NCBI RefSeq assembly: GCF_014158035.1
Contig: NZ_JACFXW010000002.1
Coordinates: 581,001-645,000 of the forward strand
DNA: 64,000 bases
Origin: Rhizobium sp. G21
Lineage (GTDB): Bacteria; Pseudomonadota; Alphaproteobacteria; Rhizobiales; Rhizobiaceae
Direction: 5' to 3'
Made by a program: the position numbers and the translations under genes. The notes beneath the pieces were generated by a model. It searched no databases. It saw only the letters and a list, made by a program, of their open reading frames with translations, and was not told the origin of the DNA. Every line of letters begins with the position of its first letter. The stretch's first letter is position 1. This document shows, one piece after another, positions 8,598-16,641 of this stretch.

Positions 8598-9470
8598 TTA
8601 CTTGTCCAGGTTCTTGCCGACGGCGCGCATCAGGAAGAAGGCGACGATGTTGGCGAGGATGACGGCGATGATGCCGCCCGCGGATGCTCCGCCCACGTCA
8701 TAGCCCAGCAGCGCGGTGCGGTAGATCAGGAAGGCGATATTGGTGGAGGCGTAGCCGGGGCCGCCATTCGTGGTGACCAGAATTTCCGCATAGACGCCGA
8801 GCAGGAAGATCGTCTGGATGAGAATGACGACCGTGATGGCGCGCGAAAGATGCGGCACGACCAGATAGATGAAGCGGCTCCATATGCCGGCGCCGTCCAT
8901 TTCGGCGGCTTCCTTCTGCTCGCCGTCGAGCGACTGCAGCGCGGTCAGGAGAATGAGCGTCGAGAAAGGCAGCCATTGCCAGGCGACGATGACTATGATC
9001 GAAAACAGCGGATACTGGGCGAACCAGTCGACAGGCTGAAAGCCGAGCGCGCGGTTGATGTCGGCGAGAACGCCGTAGCCGGGATGCATGATCATGTTCT
9101 TCCACACCAGCGCCGCGACCGGCGGCATGACGAAGAAGGGCGATATGACCATGATGCGGACAAAGCCCTGGCCCCACATGTCCTGGTCGAGGAGCAGGGC
9201 GATGAGCACGCCGCCGATCACTGTGATCAACAGGACGCCGCCGACCAGCACCAGCGTGTTGTAGATCGACTGGAAGAAGGCGGGATCGGTATAGAAGAAG
9301 CGATAGTTGAACAATCCGGCAAAACTCACATTGCCTGGGTTCAACAGATTGTAGTTCTGGAACGAGAACCACAGCGTCATCGCCAGTGGCACAATCATCC
9401 AGATCAACAGCAGCCCCACTGATGGAGCCATCATTGCGCGCGCGAGCGTTCTCGTCTGTTGCGTCGCCAT
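8598..9470 (-). CDS. smoF: Polyol ABC importer permease 1
   Basis: MalF-type permease of 290 residues with six membrane segments (first LLLIWMIVPLAMTLWFSFQN). The EAA loop reads KEAAEMDGAGIWSRFIYLVV. I place the start at 9470 (MATQQTRTLARAMMAP) because a strong ribosome site GGAGGAAACG lies directly before that ATG. The longer open frame to 9578 would run through the hairpin between smoE and smoF and has no resemblance to the family. It pairs with SmoG and receives substrate from SmoE. Confidence 0.92.
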   Translation of the reverse strand: MATQQTRTLARAMMAPSVGLLLIWMIVPLAMTLWFSFQNYNLLNPGNVSFAGLFNYRFFYTDPAFFQSIYNTLVLVGGVLLITVIGGVLIALLLDQDMWGQGFVRIMVISPFFVMPPVAALVWKNMIMHPGYGVLADINRALGFQPVDWFAQYPLFSIIVIVAWQWLPFSTLILLTALQSLDGEQKEAAEMDGAGIWSRFIYLVVPHLSRAITVVILIQTIFLLGVYAEILVTTNGGPGYASTNIAFLIYRTALLGYDVGGASAGGIIAVILANIVAFFLMRAVGKNLDK

Positions 9471-9550
9471 CGTTTCCTCCCCTGCGCAGCGGTATGGTGA
9501 ATTGTCGAGACAATAGATGTCGCGCTTGGGCGCGGAATGATTCTTTGAAA

Positions 9551-9576
9551 AAGGCTGCCCAGAGGGGCCGGGCAGC
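9551..9576 (-). terminator. Attenuating terminator between smoE and smoF
   Basis: On the minus strand GCTGCCC (9576-9570) pairs with GGGCAGC (9560-9554) around a 9-base loop and is followed by CTTTTTC, the form of an intrinsic terminator. It lies 25 bases after the smoE stop inside the operon. Such elements usually let only part of transcription through, so the binding protein is made in excess over the permeases. Confidence 0.65.
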
Positions 9577-9601
9577 AAGGTCAGGCCTGGGAGCCTGTGG
9601 A

Positions 9602-10912
9602 TTACTTGATGTAGCCGGCGCGGGTCATTTCGCGTTCGGACACCTGCTGAGCCTGAGCCAGCGCATCGTCGACGCTCATCTGACCGGCGAGAGCCGCCGA
9701 GAACAGCTGGCCGACAGTGGTGCCGAGGCCCTGGAATTCAGGGATCGCCACGAACTGGACGCCGACATAGGGGACCGGCTTGACGGTCGGCTTGGTCGGG
9801 TCGGCTGCGTTGATGGAGTCGAGGGTCATCTTCGCGAACGGAGCGGCCTTCTGGTAGTCGGCGTTTTCGTAGAGCGAGGTGCGCGTGCCCGGAGGAACGT
9901 TGGCCCAGCCTTCCTTGTCCGCCACCAGCTTCAGATAGTCCTTGCCGGTCGCCCAGGCGATGAACTTCTCAGCTGCTTCAACCTTCTGCGAGCCTGCGGG
10001 GATCGCGAGGTTCCAGGCCCAGAGCCAGTTGCCGCGCTTGCCGAGGCCGTTGTCCGGAGCCAGAGCGTAACCGACCTTGTCGGCGACGGTGGAATCCTTG
10101 GGGTTGGACACGAAGGATGCGGCGACGGTGGCGTCGATCCACATGCCGCACTTGCCCTGCTGGAAGAGCGCGAGGTTTTCATTGAAACCGTTCGAGGACG
10201 CGCCCTGCGGACCGGCGTCGTTCATCAGCTTCACGTAGAAATCGAGCGTGTTCTTCCATTCCGGCTGGTCGAACTGGGGCTTCCAGTTCTCGTCGAACCA
10301 GCGGGCGCCGAAGGAGTTGGACATGGCGGTCAGGAAAGCCATGTTTTCGCCCCAGCCGGCCTTGCCGCGCAGGCAGATGCCGTTCACGCCGGTGGCGCGG
10401 TCGGTCATCTTGCGGGCGGCGTCGGCGATGAAGTCCCAGGTCGGAGCGTCGGGCATGGTGAGCCCGGCCTTTTCGATCAGGTCCTTGCGGTACATGACCA
10501 TGGAGCTTTCGCCGTAGAAGGGCGCTGCGTAGAGCTTGCCTTCCAAAGTCAGGCCGCCGCGGATAGCCGGCAGCAGATCGTCCACGTCATAGTCCGCGCC
10601 GAGATTGTCGAGCGCGACCAGCCAACCCTGCTTGGCCCAGATCGGAGCTTCGTAGGTGCCGATGGTCATGACGTCATACTGGCCGCCCTTGGTGGCCACG
10701 TCGGTGGTTACGCGTTCGCGCAGAACGTTTTCTTCCAAGGTCACCCAGTTCAGCTCGATGCCGGGGTTCTTCTTGGTGAAATCGTCCGTCAGCTTCTGCA
10801 TACGGATCATGTCGCCATTGTTGACGGTGGCGATCGTCAGGGTCTCGGCGTTCGCGAGGCCGAACATCGCCAATGCCGAGCTTGCGCCCAGCAGGAAAGT
10901 CTTCAGGTTCAT
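9602..10912 (-). CDS. smoE: Polyol ABC importer periplasmic binding protein
   Basis: Extracellular solute-binding protein family 1, 436 residues. The N-terminus MNLKTFLLGASSALAMFGLA followed by NAE is a Sec signal peptide with cleavage after ANA; the mature protein starts ETLTIATVNNGDMIRMQ. Typical internal features include KAGLTMPDAPTWDFIADAAR and the ligand-domain closing region near RTSLYENADYQKAAPFAKMT. It is the first structural gene of the polyol operon, with a GGGAGGAAGACC ribosome site just before the ATG, its own promoter, and a terminator-like hairpin after it. It captures sorbitol, mannitol or related polyols; the exact specificity is inferred from the operon. Confidence 0.92.
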   Translation of the reverse strand: MNLKTFLLGASSALAMFGLANAETLTIATVNNGDMIRMQKLTDDFTKKNPGIELNWVTLEENVLRERVTTDVATKGGQYDVMTIGTYEAPIWAKQGWLVALDNLGADYDVDDLLPAIRGGLTLEGKLYAAPFYGESSMVMYRKDLIEKAGLTMPDAPTWDFIADAARKMTDRATGVNGICLRGKAGWGENMAFLTAMSNSFGARWFDENWKPQFDQPEWKNTLDFYVKLMNDAGPQGASSNGFNENLALFQQGKCGMWIDATVAASFVSNPKDSTVADKVGYALAPDNGLGKRGNWLWAWNLAIPAGSQKVEAAEKFIAWATGKDYLKLVADKEGWANVPPGTRTSLYENADYQKAAPFAKMTLDSINAADPTKPTVKPVPYVGVQFVAIPEFQGLGTTVGQLFSAALAGQMSVDDALAQAQQVSEREMTRAGYIK

Positions 10913-10961
10913 GGTCTTCCTCCCAGAAGAGAAACTTGAGCAAATGCCATGCTCATGGGCA

Positions 10962-10990
10962 GATATTCACTTCGTCCGGAAAACTGTCAA
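10962..10990 (-). promoter_or_regulatory. Candidate smoE promoter
   Basis: On the minus strand TTGACA (10990-10985) is followed after 17 bases by AATATC (10967-10962), about 50 bases before the smoE ATG. A short inverted repeat GAGCA-N7-TGCTC (10938-10954) lies just downstream and could be a regulator site. The -35 is perfect, the -10 is weak. Confidence 0.45.
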
Positions 10991-11045
10991 TAGGGATTCT
11001 TTTTGCAGCGCCGAAAGGACCATGCAAGTCCCTGAAATATCGAAT

Positions 11046-11072
11046 AAAAAAACAGGGCCGCACACGCTGCCC
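11046..11072 (-). terminator. Terminator after the SorC-family regulator
   Basis: Minus strand: GGGCAGC-GTGT-GCGGCCC stem (one A-G mismatch) followed by TG and seven T. It ends the regulator transcript before the smoE promoter, so regulator and structural genes form separate units. Confidence 0.6.
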
Positions 11073-11124
11073 GTCTTCCAGGGCGCGCGTGAAGTCCGCT
11101 GCTGTTGGAAAGGCGAGGTGGCTG

Positions 11125-12078
11125 TCAGCCGGCGAGCAGCATCCGGGCTGCGTCTTCATCGGTGATCAAGCCGTTGATTTTGCCGCCGATGACGGCGGCG
11201 CGAATGGCCTTGTGCTTGCGGACACCGCGCCCCAGGCCGATGACCGTCGAGGCGTCGCGGGAGGGAATAGGCAAGCTCGCGACGCGGTCGTTCACCCCAT
11301 GTGCGAGGAGTTTTCCATCCGGTCCGAAAATCCAGCCGCAGATTTCGCCGACCGCGCCGGCTGCGAGCAACTCCTCCATCTCCGCATCGTTCAAGAATCC
11401 GTCAACCAGCAGCGGCGCGTTCTGCGCCATCTCGCCGATGCCGACGAAAGTGACGTCGGAATGCTTGCCCAGATCGATGGTCGTGGCCATCAGCGGCTGG
11501 CGATGCAGCAGGTCCCGTTCCGCCTGCGAAGACACGATGACGGGCAGCGGCATCGGGAAGTGCGGCGCCTTGACCGCATCGGCCATGGAGAAGATGACGT
11601 TGAAATAGGCGGCCGATCCGTCCGGGCTGATATTGCCGGTGAGCGACACAATCTTATGTTGTGGGCACTCCATCGGCGACAGCTGGTCGATGACGGCGCG
11701 CAGCGTGCGGCCGGTGCCCATGGCGATCACCAGCGGGTCGCTGCGCTTCAGCCAGCGTTCGAGCTCGGCGGCGCCGGCCTCGGCCACGCCGATCGCCGTG
11801 TTTCCAGCATCCGGATCGCTCGGCACGATTTCGACCTGCTTCAGTCCAAAGCGATCCTTGATCGCTTCGGCGAGTTCGAGACAGGCGGCGATCGGGTGAT
11901 CCAGCCGGACCTTGACCAGCTTTTCAGCCACCGACAATGAAATCAGACGTTGTGCGCTCTGGCGGGAAATGCTCATGATCGAGGCGATTTCGTCCTGGGT
12001 GCGGCCGGCGACGTAATAGAGCCAGCCGGCGCGCGCCGCCTCGTCCAAGCGTCCTTGATTGTCCGGTCGTTTCGCCAT
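11125..12078 (-). CDS. SorC/DeoR-type sugar-binding transcriptional regulator
   Basis: About 317 residues. The N-terminus holds a helix-turn-helix (AARAGWLYYVAGRTQDEIAS, then IMSISRQSAQRLISLSV), followed by the sugar-phosphate-binding domain of SorC-family regulators (PF04198), with AMGTGRTLRAVIDQL, VGIGEMAQNAPLLVDGF and GEICGWIFGPDGKLL. It precedes the polyol operon on the same strand, separated by a terminator, so it is the likely effector-controlled regulator of smoEFGK-smoS-mtlK. I chose ATG 12078 (MAKRPDNQ), where family similarity begins; an ATG at 12111 adds eleven residues and cannot be excluded. Confidence 0.88.
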   Translation of the reverse strand: MAKRPDNQGRLDEAARAGWLYYVAGRTQDEIASIMSISRQSAQRLISLSVAEKLVKVRLDHPIAACLELAEAIKDRFGLKQVEIVPSDPDAGNTAIGVAEAGAAELERWLKRSDPLVIAMGTGRTLRAVIDQLSPMECPQHKIVSLTGNISPDGSAAYFNVIFSMADAVKAPHFPMPLPVIVSSQAERDLLHRQPLMATTIDLGKHSDVTFVGIGEMAQNAPLLVDGFLNDAEMEELLAAGAVGEICGWIFGPDGKLLAHGVNDRVASLPIPSRDASTVIGLGRGVRKHKAIRAAVIGGKINGLITDEDAARMLLAG

Positions 12079-12146
12079 GGTTATTCTGCCTGCCATCAGT
12101 CTGTCGGCCATTTGCTGCCAAGTTTCTGACGACCTGTCAAATATCT

Positions 12147-13163
12147 TCAGCCGCTTTCGCCCTCGACGAAGGTCATCGGCCAGAGCTGGCGTTGCGGCGC
12201 ATCCGGATAATGTTCGCGGTAGCCGGGCATGGCGGCAAGCAGGCTTTCGGCAAGAGCGGCCCCGAGATCGCGAAGCGACAGGTCGAAATAAGTAAGGCTC
12301 GGCGCCAAAAATTCCGCCTGCGGACTGCGCATGCCGATCACCGCGATGTCGCGGCCGGGCGACAGGCCGACTTCGGCGAGGCCCCGGTAAAGGCCGAGCG
12401 CCACCGATTCACTGACCAACAACACGCCGTCGGGGCGCTTGTCCGAACTGAGGATCTGGCTCGCCACATCGTAGCCGCCTTTTTCGCTGGCCGCGGCGTG
12501 GTAAATCTGCGCGTCCGGCAGATCGAGACCGTATTCGGCGAGCACCTGACGGCATCGCTCGATATAAACATAGCCGAGATTGAGGTCTCCGTGCGGCCAG
12601 ACGAAGGCCAGGTCGCGTTTGCCCCGCTCGACCATGCGCCGCACCGAGCGTTCCGCCATGCCTTCGAAATCCAGGTCGATCCACGGCTGATCGACGTCGG
12701 TGAGGCTTCGGCCGAGGGTGATGAAGGGAATTTTGCGGCGGGCGAGGTACTCGAAGCGAGCCTCTTGCCGCCGGGTCGCGGAGAGGATGACGCCGTCGGC
12801 GAAACCGCGCGCCACCATGCGTTTCAGGTATTCGTCGGGATCTTCTTCGGACGAGCACAACATCGCCACCAGATCGAGGCTATGGCGGGCGAGGACGGTC
12901 TGGACGCCGTCGAAGACGCTCATGAAGAAGGTGTCGCCGCGACCGGTGATTTCGGGGCCCGTCTGCATCATGAATCCGATGACCCCGGTTTCGCCTTTCC
13001 GCAGCGCGCGACCCGACTGATTGGCCACGTAGCCCAGCTTTTCGGCCGCGTCGAGGACGCGCTTGCGCGTATCCGGATTGACGTCCGGTTTGCCGTTCAA
13101 GGCGCGGGAGACGGTGCCGATCGAAATCTTGAGATGGTCGGCGAGTTGGCGGATGCCTGTCAT
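12147..13163 (-). CDS. LacI-family transcriptional regulator
   Basis: 338 residues. N-terminal LacI helix-turn-helix with hinge helix: MTGIRQLADHLKISIGTVSR, then ALNGKPDVNPDTRKRVLDAA and KLGYVANQSGRALRKGE. The rest is a periplasmic-binding-protein-like effector domain (GVIGFMMQTGPEIT at its start, AVIGMRSPQAEFLAPSLTYF near the end). The start is ATG 13163; the longer open frame to 13646 is antisense to the next gene and not real. It is transcribed away from a dehydrogenase-transporter operon, with two LacI-type operators in the shared promoter, so it is very probably the local repressor and responds to that operon's sugar or its metabolite. Confidence 0.93.
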   Translation of the reverse strand: MTGIRQLADHLKISIGTVSRALNGKPDVNPDTRKRVLDAAEKLGYVANQSGRALRKGETGVIGFMMQTGPEITGRGDTFFMSVFDGVQTVLARHSLDLVAMLCSSEEDPDEYLKRMVARGFADGVILSATRRQEARFEYLARRKIPFITLGRSLTDVDQPWIDLDFEGMAERSVRRMVERGKRDLAFVWPHGDLNLGYVYIERCRQVLAEYGLDLPDAQIYHAAASEKGGYDVASQILSSDKRPDGVLLVSESVALGLYRGLAEVGLSPGRDIAVIGMRSPQAEFLAPSLTYFDLSLRDLGAALAESLLAAMPGYREHYPDAPQRQLWPMTFVEGESG

Positions 13164-13180
13164 GCTGTCTCGATGCGCTC

Positions 13181-13194
13181 CGTGATCGTTTACG
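13181..13194. promoter_or_regulatory. LacI-type operator, site 1 (imperfect)
   Basis: CGTGATCGTTTACG, an imperfect copy of the perfect palindrome at 13234-13247. The two sites start 53 bases apart, about five helical turns, which would put them on the same face of the DNA. It lies 18 bases upstream of the lacI-type ATG. Confidence 0.6.
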
Positions 13195-13203
13195 GAAACC
13201 CTA

Positions 13204-13233
13204 TTGACAAATATCGATTCCTGTAAATAGTAT
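13204..13233 (+). promoter_or_regulatory. Promoter of the dehydrogenase-transporter operon
   Basis: TTGACA (13204-13209) and TAGTAT (13228-13233) are 18 bases apart and point toward the gene at 13291. The perfect operator begins at the next base, over the expected transcription start, as in a classic repressed promoter. Confidence 0.6.
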
Positions 13234-13247
13234 CGTAAACGTTTACG
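13234..13247. promoter_or_regulatory. LacI-type operator, site 2 (perfect palindrome)
   Basis: CGTAAACGTTTACG is a perfect 14-base palindrome with the central CG typical of LacI/GalR-family operators. It directly follows the -10 element of the rightward promoter. Confidence 0.75.
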
Positions 13248-13290
13248 GAGCGCGAAAGAGGAGTTTCGCTTCCGTCGGTGGAGGAAATCA

Positions 13291-14328
13291 GTGACATATT
13301 CAGCCGTTTTGTGCGGTTGCGGAGCTATGGCCAAGGGCTGGCTGCGTGCGATCGCCGAACACGAAGACCTCAAGGACAAGGTCGCCATCGTCGGGCTTGT
13401 CGATCTCGATGAAGGCGTGGCCCGCGGGCTGGCCGCGGAATTCGGGCTGACCGACGCCGTCATCGGCTCCGATCTTGCATCAGTCCTGTCCGAAACATCT
13501 GCCGATCTCCTGTTCGACGTCGTCGTGCCGCCGGCGCGCAAGGATGTGGTGAAGACGGGGCTTGCCCATGATTGCCACGTCCTGTCCGAAAAGCCGATGG
13601 CCACCTCGATCAAGGACGCCGAGAGCCTGATCCGGAAAGCGCGCAAGAAAGGTCTGACCCATGCGGTGGTTCAGAACCGCCGTTATATCCCGGGCGTCAG
13701 GCGAATGAAAGCCTTCGTCGAATCCGGCGCGATCGGCGAGATCACCGGCGTCCATTGCGATTTTTTCATCGGCGCGCATTTCGGCGGTTTTCGCGATGAG
13801 ATGGACAATGTCCTGCTGCTCGATATGGCGATCCACACGTTCGACGCCGCCCGTTTCGTTTCCGGCAAGACGCCCCAAGCTGTCTATTGCCATGAGACCA
13901 ATCCCAAGGGCTCCTGGTATGCGCATGGCGCATCGGCTTTCGCGATCTTCGAGATGAGCGACGACGTGACCTTCAGCTATCGCGGCTCCTGGTGCGCCGA
14001 AGGCGCCAACACCAGTTGGGAAAGCCAGTGGCGGATCACCGGCGAGAAGGGCACGCTGCTCTGGGACGGGCTGGATCAATTCTCCGCCCATCGCGTCGCC
14101 GCAGACGAAGGGTTCCTGCGCGATCAGGAAGAGATTTCCGTGCCCGACGCGCCTGATCTTGCAGCGACCGAGGGGCACGCCAGCGTCCTTTCCGCCTTTG
14201 TCCGAGCGATCGAAACCGGAACGCCGCCGGAGACGGCGGGCGAAGACAATATCAAGAGCCTTTCCATGGTGTTCGCCGCCATAGAAAGCGCCAGGCGCGG
14301 CAAGCGCGTCGTCATTTCCAAGGAGTAG
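13291..14328 (+). CDS. Gfo/Idh/MocA-family sugar dehydrogenase
   Basis: NAD(P)-dependent oxidoreductase, 345 residues, GTG start preceded by GGAGGAAATCA. The N-terminal Rossmann fold has AVLCGCGAMAKGWLRAI (a GxGxMA form) and the family's HVLSEKPMATSIKDAESLI with the catalytic Glu-Lys-Pro. The C-terminal alpha/beta domain has LLLDMAIHTFDAARFVSG, where the DMAxHxxD residues shape the active site. It is the first gene of the LacI-controlled operon and overlaps function with the TIM-barrel isomerase five bases downstream. It probably oxidises the imported sugar or sugar acid at a ring hydroxyl; the substrate cannot be named from sequence alone. Confidence 0.88.
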   Translation: MTYSAVLCGCGAMAKGWLRAIAEHEDLKDKVAIVGLVDLDEGVARGLAAEFGLTDAVIGSDLASVLSETSADLLFDVVVPPARKDVVKTGLAHDCHVLSEKPMATSIKDAESLIRKARKKGLTHAVVQNRRYIPGVRRMKAFVESGAIGEITGVHCDFFIGAHFGGFRDEMDNVLLLDMAIHTFDAARFVSGKTPQAVYCHETNPKGSWYAHGASAFAIFEMSDDVTFSYRGSWCAEGANTSWESQWRITGEKGTLLWDGLDQFSAHRVAADEGFLRDQEEISVPDAPDLAATEGHASVLSAFVRAIETGTPPETAGEDNIKSLSMVFAAIESARRGKRVVISKE

Positions 14329-14332
14329 CAGG

Positions 14333-15235
14333 ATGAGCAACCCGGCAAAATCGATCCGCGTCGGCACCATGGTCAGCGCCAGCGGCGGCAAGGCGGCCGA
14401 GCGCATCGGCCAGATCGCCGATATGGGCTTCGAAAGCTTCGAGCCCTTCTTCTGGCAGACTACCAATAGCCAGGATCTCGCCGAACTCGGCAAGCGATGC
14501 AAGGACGCGATCGGCGACCGCGATATCACCATTTCCACGCTCGGCATGTTCGGCAATCCGCTGGAGACCACCGAGATCGACCAGATCACGCTTCAGGGCT
14601 GGAAGGATTGCATCGACAACGCCCATCATTTCGGCGCGACCTGCGTGGCGGGCTTCACCGGCCGCATCCGGGGCAAGCCGCTGACCGACAGCTTGCCCCG
14701 CTACAAGGAGATCTGGAGCGAGCTCGCCAAGCGAGCCGCCGACAAGGGCGTCAGGATCGCCTTCGAGAACTGCGCCATGGACGGCGACTGGCGGAGCGGC
14801 GACTGGAACATCGCCCATAATCCCGACGCCTGGGAGCTGATGTTCAACGAGACGCCGGATGAGAATATCGGGCTCGAATGGGAGCCCTGCCACCAGATGG
14901 TCTACCTCATCGATCCGCTGCCGCAGATCCGCAAATGGGCAAGCAAGATCTTCCATGTGCATGGCAAGGACGCGACCATCCGCTGGGAGGTGATCCGCGA
15001 GCACGGCATTTTCGGCAAGGAGAAATTCGTCTTCATGCGCACGCCGGGCTTCGGCGACACCAACTGGACCGACGTGATTTCGGAGCTGCGCCTGGCCGGA
15101 TGGACCGGTTCGATCGACATCGAGGGCTGGCACGATCCCGTCTATCGCGACGCGCTCGAAATGACCGGTCAGGTCCACGCGCTCAACTATCTCAAGAATT
15201 GCCGGGGCGGCGACTTCGTCATCGACCCGCAATGA
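14333..15235 (+). CDS. Sugar phosphate isomerase/epimerase-like TIM-barrel protein
   Basis: 300 residues of the xylose-isomerase-like TIM-barrel family (AP endonuclease 2 fold, PF01261). Metal and substrate residues are visible as IAFENCAMDGDW (Glu), LEWEPCHQMVYLIDP (Glu/His), KIFHVHGKDATI (His-Val-His) and GSIDIEGWHDPVY (final Glu). It begins four bases after the dehydrogenase stop with an AAGGAG-type ribosome site, so the two act together: a dehydrogenase-isomerase couple is typical for keto-inositols, 3-keto-glycosides and rare sugars. The substrate is unknown. Confidence 0.85.
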   Translation: MSNPAKSIRVGTMVSASGGKAAERIGQIADMGFESFEPFFWQTTNSQDLAELGKRCKDAIGDRDITISTLGMFGNPLETTEIDQITLQGWKDCIDNAHHFGATCVAGFTGRIRGKPLTDSLPRYKEIWSELAKRAADKGVRIAFENCAMDGDWRSGDWNIAHNPDAWELMFNETPDENIGLEWEPCHQMVYLIDPLPQIRKWASKIFHVHGKDATIRWEVIREHGIFGKEKFVFMRTPGFGDTNWTDVISELRLAGWTGSIDIEGWHDPVYRDALEMTGQVHALNYLKNCRGGDFVIDPQ

Positions 15236-15297
15236 GAATGCCCAGGCGGCAGGGAGGAAAGCCGCCCGGATCACTCTGAACCTGAATGGAGGAGAAC

Positions 15298-16530
15298 ATG
15301 GGTATCAGGAAATTTCTCATGGCGGGCGCGCTGGCGCTCGCATCCGTCTCTGCGCTCGGCCTGTCCGCGCATGCCGAGGACGTGAAGATCACAGTCTGGT
15401 CGCTCGACCGCGACATCCAGCCGGCGCCCAATCTGATCAAGGATTTCAACGCTCTGAAGAACGGGATCACGGTCGAGTACCGCCAGATCCAGTTCGACGA
15501 TGTGGTCAGCGAGGCCATGCGCGCTTACTCCACCGGCCAGGCGCCCGACATCATCGCCGTCGACAACCCCGAGCACGCGCTGTTTTCGTCGCGCGGCGCC
15601 TTTCTCGACCTGACCGACCGGATCGCCAAATCCACGGTGATCAAGCCGGAGAACTATTATCCCGGCCCGTTGAAATCGGTGATGTGGGACGACAAATATT
15701 TCGGCGTTCCCAAGGCCACCAATACGATCGCGCTCTATTACAACAAGGACATGTTCAAGGCAAAGGGTCTCGATCCCGCCAAGCCGCCGCAGACCTGGGA
15801 CGAATTGGTCGCAGCCGCCCGCAAGCTGACCGACCCGGCCAACAATGTTTACGGCCTGGCGTTCTCCGCCAAGGCGAGCGAGGAGGGGACCTTCCAGTTC
15901 CTGCCCTGGGCGCAGATGGGCGGCGGCGGCTATCAGCAGATCAACGCGCCGGGCGCTGTGAAGGCGCTGGAGACCTGGAAGACCATCATGGACGAAAAGC
16001 TCGCGTCGCCTGACACATTGACGCGCGGCCAGTGGGATTCCACCGGAACCTTCAATTCCGGCAACGCCGCCATGGCGATCTCCGGCCCCTGGGAGCTCGA
16101 CCGCATGCTGGAGGAAGCCAAGTTCGACTGGGGCGTGGCGTTGCTGCCGGTGCCCGAGGCGGGCGCGCAGCGTTCTTCGGCCATGGGCGACTTCAACTGG
16201 GCGATCTTCTCGAACACCCAACATCCCGACGAAGCCTTCAAGGTGCTCGAATATTTCGCCTCGCAGGATGACAAGATGTTCGAAAAGTTCGGGCAGTTGC
16301 CGGCCCGCTCCGACATCACCATTGCCGCGACCGGAAAGCCGCTGAAGGACGAGGCGCTCAAGGTCTTCCTGGAGCAGTTGAAATACGCCCAGCCGCGCGG
16401 TCCGCATCCGGCCTGGCCGAAAATCTCCAAGGCGATCCAGGACGCGATCCAAGCGGCGCTGACCGGCCAGATGAGCCCGAAAGACGCGCTCGACCAGGCG
16501 GCGGAGAAGATCTCCGCGGTACTGGGCTGA
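15298..16530 (+). CDS. Sugar ABC importer periplasmic binding protein
   Basis: Family 1 solute-binding protein of 410 residues. The start is ATG 15298 behind GGAGGAGAAC; an in-frame ATG at 15286 lies upstream of that ribosome site and is rejected. Signal peptide MGIRKFLMAGALALASVSAL then GLSAHAE (cleavage after AHA). The mature protein starts with VKITVWSLDRDIQPAP and includes YNKDMFKAKGLDPAKPPQTW and WELDRMLEEAKFDWGVALLP, typical of CUT1 binding proteins. It delivers an unidentified mono- or oligosaccharide to the two permeases that follow. Confidence 0.92.
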   Translation: MGIRKFLMAGALALASVSALGLSAHAEDVKITVWSLDRDIQPAPNLIKDFNALKNGITVEYRQIQFDDVVSEAMRAYSTGQAPDIIAVDNPEHALFSSRGAFLDLTDRIAKSTVIKPENYYPGPLKSVMWDDKYFGVPKATNTIALYYNKDMFKAKGLDPAKPPQTWDELVAAARKLTDPANNVYGLAFSAKASEEGTFQFLPWAQMGGGGYQQINAPGAVKALETWKTIMDEKLASPDTLTRGQWDSTGTFNSGNAAMAISGPWELDRMLEEAKFDWGVALLPVPEAGAQRSSAMGDFNWAIFSNTQHPDEAFKVLEYFASQDDKMFEKFGQLPARSDITIAATGKPLKDEALKVFLEQLKYAQPRGPHPAWPKISKAIQDAIQAALTGQMSPKDALDQAAEKISAVLG

Positions 16531-16537
16531 CGCTACA

Positions 16538-16562
16538 GGCTTTCCTCCTCGCGGGGAAAGCC
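16538..16562 (+). terminator. Hairpin after the sugar binding protein gene
   Basis: GGCTTTCC (16538-16545) pairs perfectly with GGAAAGCC (16555-16562), 8 base pairs, starting 8 bases after the stop. It has no T-run; it may stabilise the upstream message or reduce read-through into the permeases, as in many importer operons. Confidence 0.45.
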
Positions 16563-16580
16563 ACACCCGTTCCTCCCGAA

Positions 16581-16614
16581 GGGGCCGTCTCGCTCGACCG
16601 AGGCGGGCGGCCCC
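16581..16614. repeat. Second intergenic inverted repeat
   Basis: GGGGCCG (16581-16587) and CGGCCCC (16608-16614) form a 7-base-pair stem with a long loop, in the 111-base gap between the binding protein and first permease genes. It is not followed by T residues. Confidence 0.3.
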
Positions 16615-16641
16615 GAGGACGTCTAGTTTTCGCGGGGTTCC

